Positions 61,431 to 64,000 of a stretch of DNA of 64,000 bases are shown piece by piece. The stretch covers positions 7,898 through 71,897 of the forward strand of contig CAZIQL010000006.1 in assembly GCA_964541485.1 (NCBI GenBank), in the 5' to 3' direction. The position numbers were made by a program, and so were the translations under genes. This DNA comes from SIG299 sp964541485. Its GTDB lineage: Bacteria; Bacillota; Clostridia; Lachnospirales; Lachnospiraceae. The stretch's first letter is position 1; each line of letters starts with the position of its first letter. The notes beneath the pieces were generated by a model that was not told where the DNA came from, ran no database searches, and worked only from the letters and a program-made list of their open reading frames with translations.

Positions 61431-61913
61431 ATGGCAAAGAAATCCACCAAAGAAAACAAAAACATTTACCAGACCAGCCGCGAAGCTGCCGGTTTCACCC
61501 GCGAAGCAGCTGCAGAAGCTTTAGATTTTATTTCATCCGACCGGATTGAACGAATTGAACACGAGAAATCACTTCCTCACCCGGAAGAAATTCTGGCAAT
61601 GGCGGATTGCTACCGTAATCCATCCCTTTGTAATTACTACTGTTCCCACGAATGTCCGATTGGTCAGGAATATGTCCCGGAAGTAAAGTTTAAGGAATTA
61701 TCACAGATTACATTAGAAATGCTGGCATCCCTCAACTCTCTTGAGAAAGAGAAGAACCGCTTAATTGAAATCACCGTAGACGGCGTGATTTCCGATGACG
61801 AAATGAAAGACTTCGAAAAAATCCAAAAACAGTTATCGCAGATAGCGATGGCTATTGATTCGCTGCAGCTATGGGTGCAGAAAGCAATTGCCGATGGAAG
61901 GATTGAGGCATAG
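61431..61913 (+). CDS. XRE-like helix-turn-helix protein with conserved Cys motif
   Basis: 160 residues. The first 65 form an XRE-like fold (IYQTSREAAGFTREAAAEAL, DRIERIEHEKSLPHPEEILAMAD), though the recognition helix looks degenerate. NPSLCNYYCSHECPIGQEYVPE gives three Cys in C-x3-C-x3-C spacing. The remainder is a long helical pair (LEMLASLNSLEKEKNRLIEI, MKDFEKIQKQLSQIAMAIDSL). It is a conserved but uncharacterised family in gut Firmicutes. The ATG at 61431 follows ATAGGAGAAAT; the frame is open upstream without a ribosome-binding site. Confidence 0.82.
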   Translation: MAKKSTKENKNIYQTSREAAGFTREAAAEALDFISSDRIERIEHEKSLPHPEEILAMADCYRNPSLCNYYCSHECPIGQEYVPEVKFKELSQITLEMLASLNSLEKEKNRLIEITVDGVISDDEMKDFEKIQKQLSQIAMAIDSLQLWVQKAIADGRIEA

Positions 61914-61927
61914 TACTTTACAAACAA

Positions 61928-61966
61928 AAACCTACTACAGAGTTTTTTACTCCTGTAGCAGGTTTT
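61928..61966. terminator. Bidirectional terminator between HTH and GPH symporter genes
   Basis: AAACCTACTACAG pairs with CTGTAGCAGGTTT, with A- and T-rich flanks, between convergent genes. Confidence 0.75.
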
Positions 61967-63389
61967 AATACTTCCTCGACAACTGCGCCTGCGCTTCTTC
62001 TTTCGTAATCTCGCCTGCGTTGCACTTTGCCATAATCTGCACATCCGCATCATTCAGCTTATAGAATGCAAAGAATATTGCGCTGATAATCAAACCGATC
62101 ACCGGCATGAACGCATACACAAACCAAAGCCCCTGCATGGCAAGCGGACTCTGGGTAACGCCCATGGCCTCAAGCTCGGCAAAGCTTTCTGCCTCAACAT
62201 TGACCCAGGAGAACAAACCGAGTAAAAACAGCGCCAGCGACGTTGCCACCGCAGACGTAATCTTAACCGTAAAGGTCTGGATAGAAAACGTAATTCCCTT
62301 TGCGGAAATTCCTGATTTGTACTGCCCGTATTCGGCGCAGTCCGGCGTAAACATAAAGTAAAGGTTTCCGGCAATACTCAGCGGAATGCTTCGGATTACC
62401 GTCATCACCAGGAAGAAAATCCGGTTTTCCCAACCGGCAAAATAAATCACAAGGCCAAGCACAATATTGGCAATATTGCACCAGACAAGCATCTTAAACT
62501 TATCGAATTTGCGAATCAGCATCGGCATCATAAGAGCCACTAAAAATCCCGGTACCATCCCGACAGCCGAAAGCACAATGTTAAAATTTGCACTGCCAAA
62601 CAGATAAAATGCTGCAAAGAGCGCTACCGCACCCGAGGTTTTCAACCCATCCGTGGCAAAATAGCCGCCATAATAAATCAGCAGATACTTATTCTTTATC
62701 AAATAGAAAATCATCTGCCGGATAGAAAAATTTTCTTCCTCCTGCTCCGGCTTATAATTCCTCTCCTTGCCAAAAATACAAAGCGGCACCATTGTAAGTG
62801 CACTGAATACAGACAAAATCACTACAGACCAGGTAACGCTAAGTCCCACTGTCTCGCTGATTAAAAAGGTAAGCACCACACTGTAAAGTGCTCCGCCCAC
62901 ACCGGAAAAAATACGGTTAATCGCAAGCAATGTGCCACGCTCCTGCAAATTGTCCGTCATGGTAGTCAACATGGAATATGCCGGTACATCCGTCAGGGTA
63001 TATACAGAATCCCACAAAATATAAGCAACTCCAAACCAGACAAGCTTCCCTGTTTCAGAAAGTCCCGATGGAATAGCAAACACTGCAATTGTCACAAACG
63101 GAATAAACAACACTGCAATGCGAAGCCAGGGAATGCTCTTCCTTCCGCTCTTAAATTTGACCTTGTCAAAGATGTAACCAAACAGCGGGTCATTGACAGC
63201 ATCCCAAACCTTTACCAATAATAAAACGATACCTGCCTTGGCAAGAGACACGCCCTGCATTGCAAGATACGTTGTAATAAACGCCGCCGTCAAATTGTAG
63301 TAAATATTCTGACCGACAAAATAGCTCCAATAGCTTCCTCTTTCTATCGGCTTTGTCATCCAGCCTTCCGGATTTTTTATCTTCCCCAT
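61965..63389 (-). CDS. GPH-family sugar/cation symporter
   Basis: 474 residues with about 12 membrane helices. GPH signature DAVNDPLFGYIFDKVKFKSGRK after the second helix, DVPAYSMLTTMTDNLQERG in the middle loop and FTPDCAEYGQYKSGISAKGI in the second half. Third GPH protein of the window. It has no adjacent glycosidase, so no substrate can be suggested. The stop lies within the terminator shared with the HTH gene. Confidence 0.88.
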   Translation of the reverse strand: MGKIKNPEGWMTKPIERGSYWSYFVGQNIYYNLTAAFITTYLAMQGVSLAKAGIVLLLVKVWDAVNDPLFGYIFDKVKFKSGRKSIPWLRIAVLFIPFVTIAVFAIPSGLSETGKLVWFGVAYILWDSVYTLTDVPAYSMLTTMTDNLQERGTLLAINRIFSGVGGALYSVVLTFLISETVGLSVTWSVVILSVFSALTMVPLCIFGKERNYKPEQEEENFSIRQMIFYLIKNKYLLIYYGGYFATDGLKTSGAVALFAAFYLFGSANFNIVLSAVGMVPGFLVALMMPMLIRKFDKFKMLVWCNIANIVLGLVIYFAGWENRIFFLVMTVIRSIPLSIAGNLYFMFTPDCAEYGQYKSGISAKGITFSIQTFTVKITSAVATSLALFLLGLFSWVNVEAESFAELEAMGVTQSPLAMQGLWFVYAFMPVIGLIISAIFFAFYKLNDADVQIMAKCNAGEITKEEAQAQLSRKY

Positions 63390-63431
63390 ATGTTTCTTTC
63401 CCTTCTCAGTTTTCCCGGATTGTAAGGAAAA

Positions 63432-63453
63432 CGAGGCTGGTTCAACAGCCTCG
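63432..63453 (-). terminator. Terminator after the NhaC-type antiporter
   Basis: CGAGGCTG and CAGCCTCG with a 6-nt loop; TTTTCC follows on the minus strand. Confidence 0.75.
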
Positions 63454-63462
63454 CCTTTGTAT

Positions 63463-64000
63463 TTACGCCTGTTTTCTATCGTAGAATTTCTTCACAAGGA
63501 ACAGTCCTCCGAACAACATTGCCACAGAGCAAAGAAGCGTAATCCATGGATTTCTTACAAAGCCTGCGATAATATAACCGATAAAACAAATTACAGCCAC
63601 AAATGTTGCATACGGAATCTGGGTCTCTACATGACGGATATGCTCACACTTTGCACCGGCAGACGAAAGAATCGTCGTATCAGAAATCGGAGAACAATGG
63701 TCTCCGTACACAGAACCTGCAAGTGTCGCACCGAGTGCCGGAATGAGCATCAGTGCCCCCGCTTCACTGTCACAAATCATGGAAACAATCGGAATCAAAA
63801 TACCAAATGTGCCCCACGCTGTTCCCATGGAAAACGAAAGGAAGGCTGCCACTGCAAATACAATTGCCGGTAACAGATTGAGAATTCCCCCTGCCTCTGC
63901 AACAAGACCGCTGACAAATTCTCCGGTGCCAAGCATATCTCCACAGACACCGCTTAAGGACCATGCAAGTACCAAAATCATAATTGCCGATACCATAAAC
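63463..64000 (-). CDS. NhaC-type Na+/H+ antiporter (C-terminal part; runs off the window)
   Basis: At least 178 residues of the C-terminus with five or six membrane helices. MGTAWGTFGILIPIVSMIC and LAGSVYGDHCSPISDTTILS followed by SSAGAKCEHIRHVETQIPYA are hallmarks of the NhaC family, which exchanges Na+ for H+ or carries malate/lactate. The start lies beyond the right edge. The gene ends at a terminator. Confidence 0.9.
   Translation of the reverse strand, partial: FMVSAIMILVLAWSLSGVCGDMLGTGEFVSGLVAEAGGILNLLPAIVFAVAAFLSFSMGTAWGTFGILIPIVSMICDSEAGALMLIPALGATLAGSVYGDHCSPISDTTILSSAGAKCEHIRHVETQIPYATFVAVICFIGYIIAGFVRNPWITLLCSVAMLFGGLFLVKKFYDRKQA

Overview
This window looks like a draft chromosome segment from a gut Lachnospiraceae-type Clostridia. 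The signs are strong AGGAGG ribosome-binding sites, TTGACA/TATAAT promoters, GPH-family sugar symporters, a FabK-type fatty-acid cluster, standalone GMP synthetase and several small proteins that I recognise from that family. A run of 100 N at 50917-51016 shows that it is a scaffold rather than finished sequence.

Layout. 1-10,200: a sugar ABC permease fragment, a repeat-rich small protein, a chemotaxis receptor, then a glycoside locus (GPH symporter, DUF2264/GH154-like enzyme, a decayed AraC regulator, a carboxylesterase) and a membrane-anchored GH5 enzyme. 10,200-18,000: a diguanylate cyclase, a small XRE regulator, carB, a large hairpin element, a degenerate 62-bp repeat array, a putative metalloprotease, and an antibiotic-resistance-type ABC-F protein with a 13-codon leader peptide. 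18,200-26,300: a PadR/DUF2812 operon with two palindromic operators, a second copy of the hairpin element, an aldehyde dehydrogenase with a divergent MarR regulator, DegV and an aminotransferase. 26,300-34,600: a GH13 glucosidase, glutaminase-less GMP synthetase, a DUF4143 ATPase preceded by three 23-bp iterons, an amidohydrolase, and a PAS-SARP-like regulator. 34,688-44,266: a complete elongation-type FAS II operon (acpP-fabK-fabD-fabG-fabF-accB-fabZ-accC-accD-accA) ending in an acyl-CoA synthetase and lacking fabH. 44,400-50,000: a TSCPD protein and an amino-sugar locus (GPH symporter, PIG-L deacetylase, GH3, HAD). 50,000-58,700: a secreted peptidoglycan-binding protein with two amidase-like domains, a MerR/ABC operon, and an AT-rich island resembling the immunity and ABC modules of lactococcin-972 systems. 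58,700-64,000: a surface PAP2 phosphatase, two tiny genes, an HTH protein, another GPH symporter and an NhaC antiporter fragment.

The most interesting signals are these. (i) Four heptamers with exactly 4-bp spacers (11-bp period) lie just upstream of the FAS II -10 box. This is the geometry used by SARP regulators, and a SARP-like protein is encoded directly after the operon. (ii) Two long hairpins share a conserved core although their arms are locus-specific; one arm copies the end of the neighbouring gene. (iii) A REP-like element that supplies a Shine-Dalgarno sequence occurs twice, once in the leader of the ABC-F gene just before a short upstream ORF. (iv) Several self-contained operator/promoter arrangements (PadR, MerR, MarR, AraC-type) can be read directly from the sequence.
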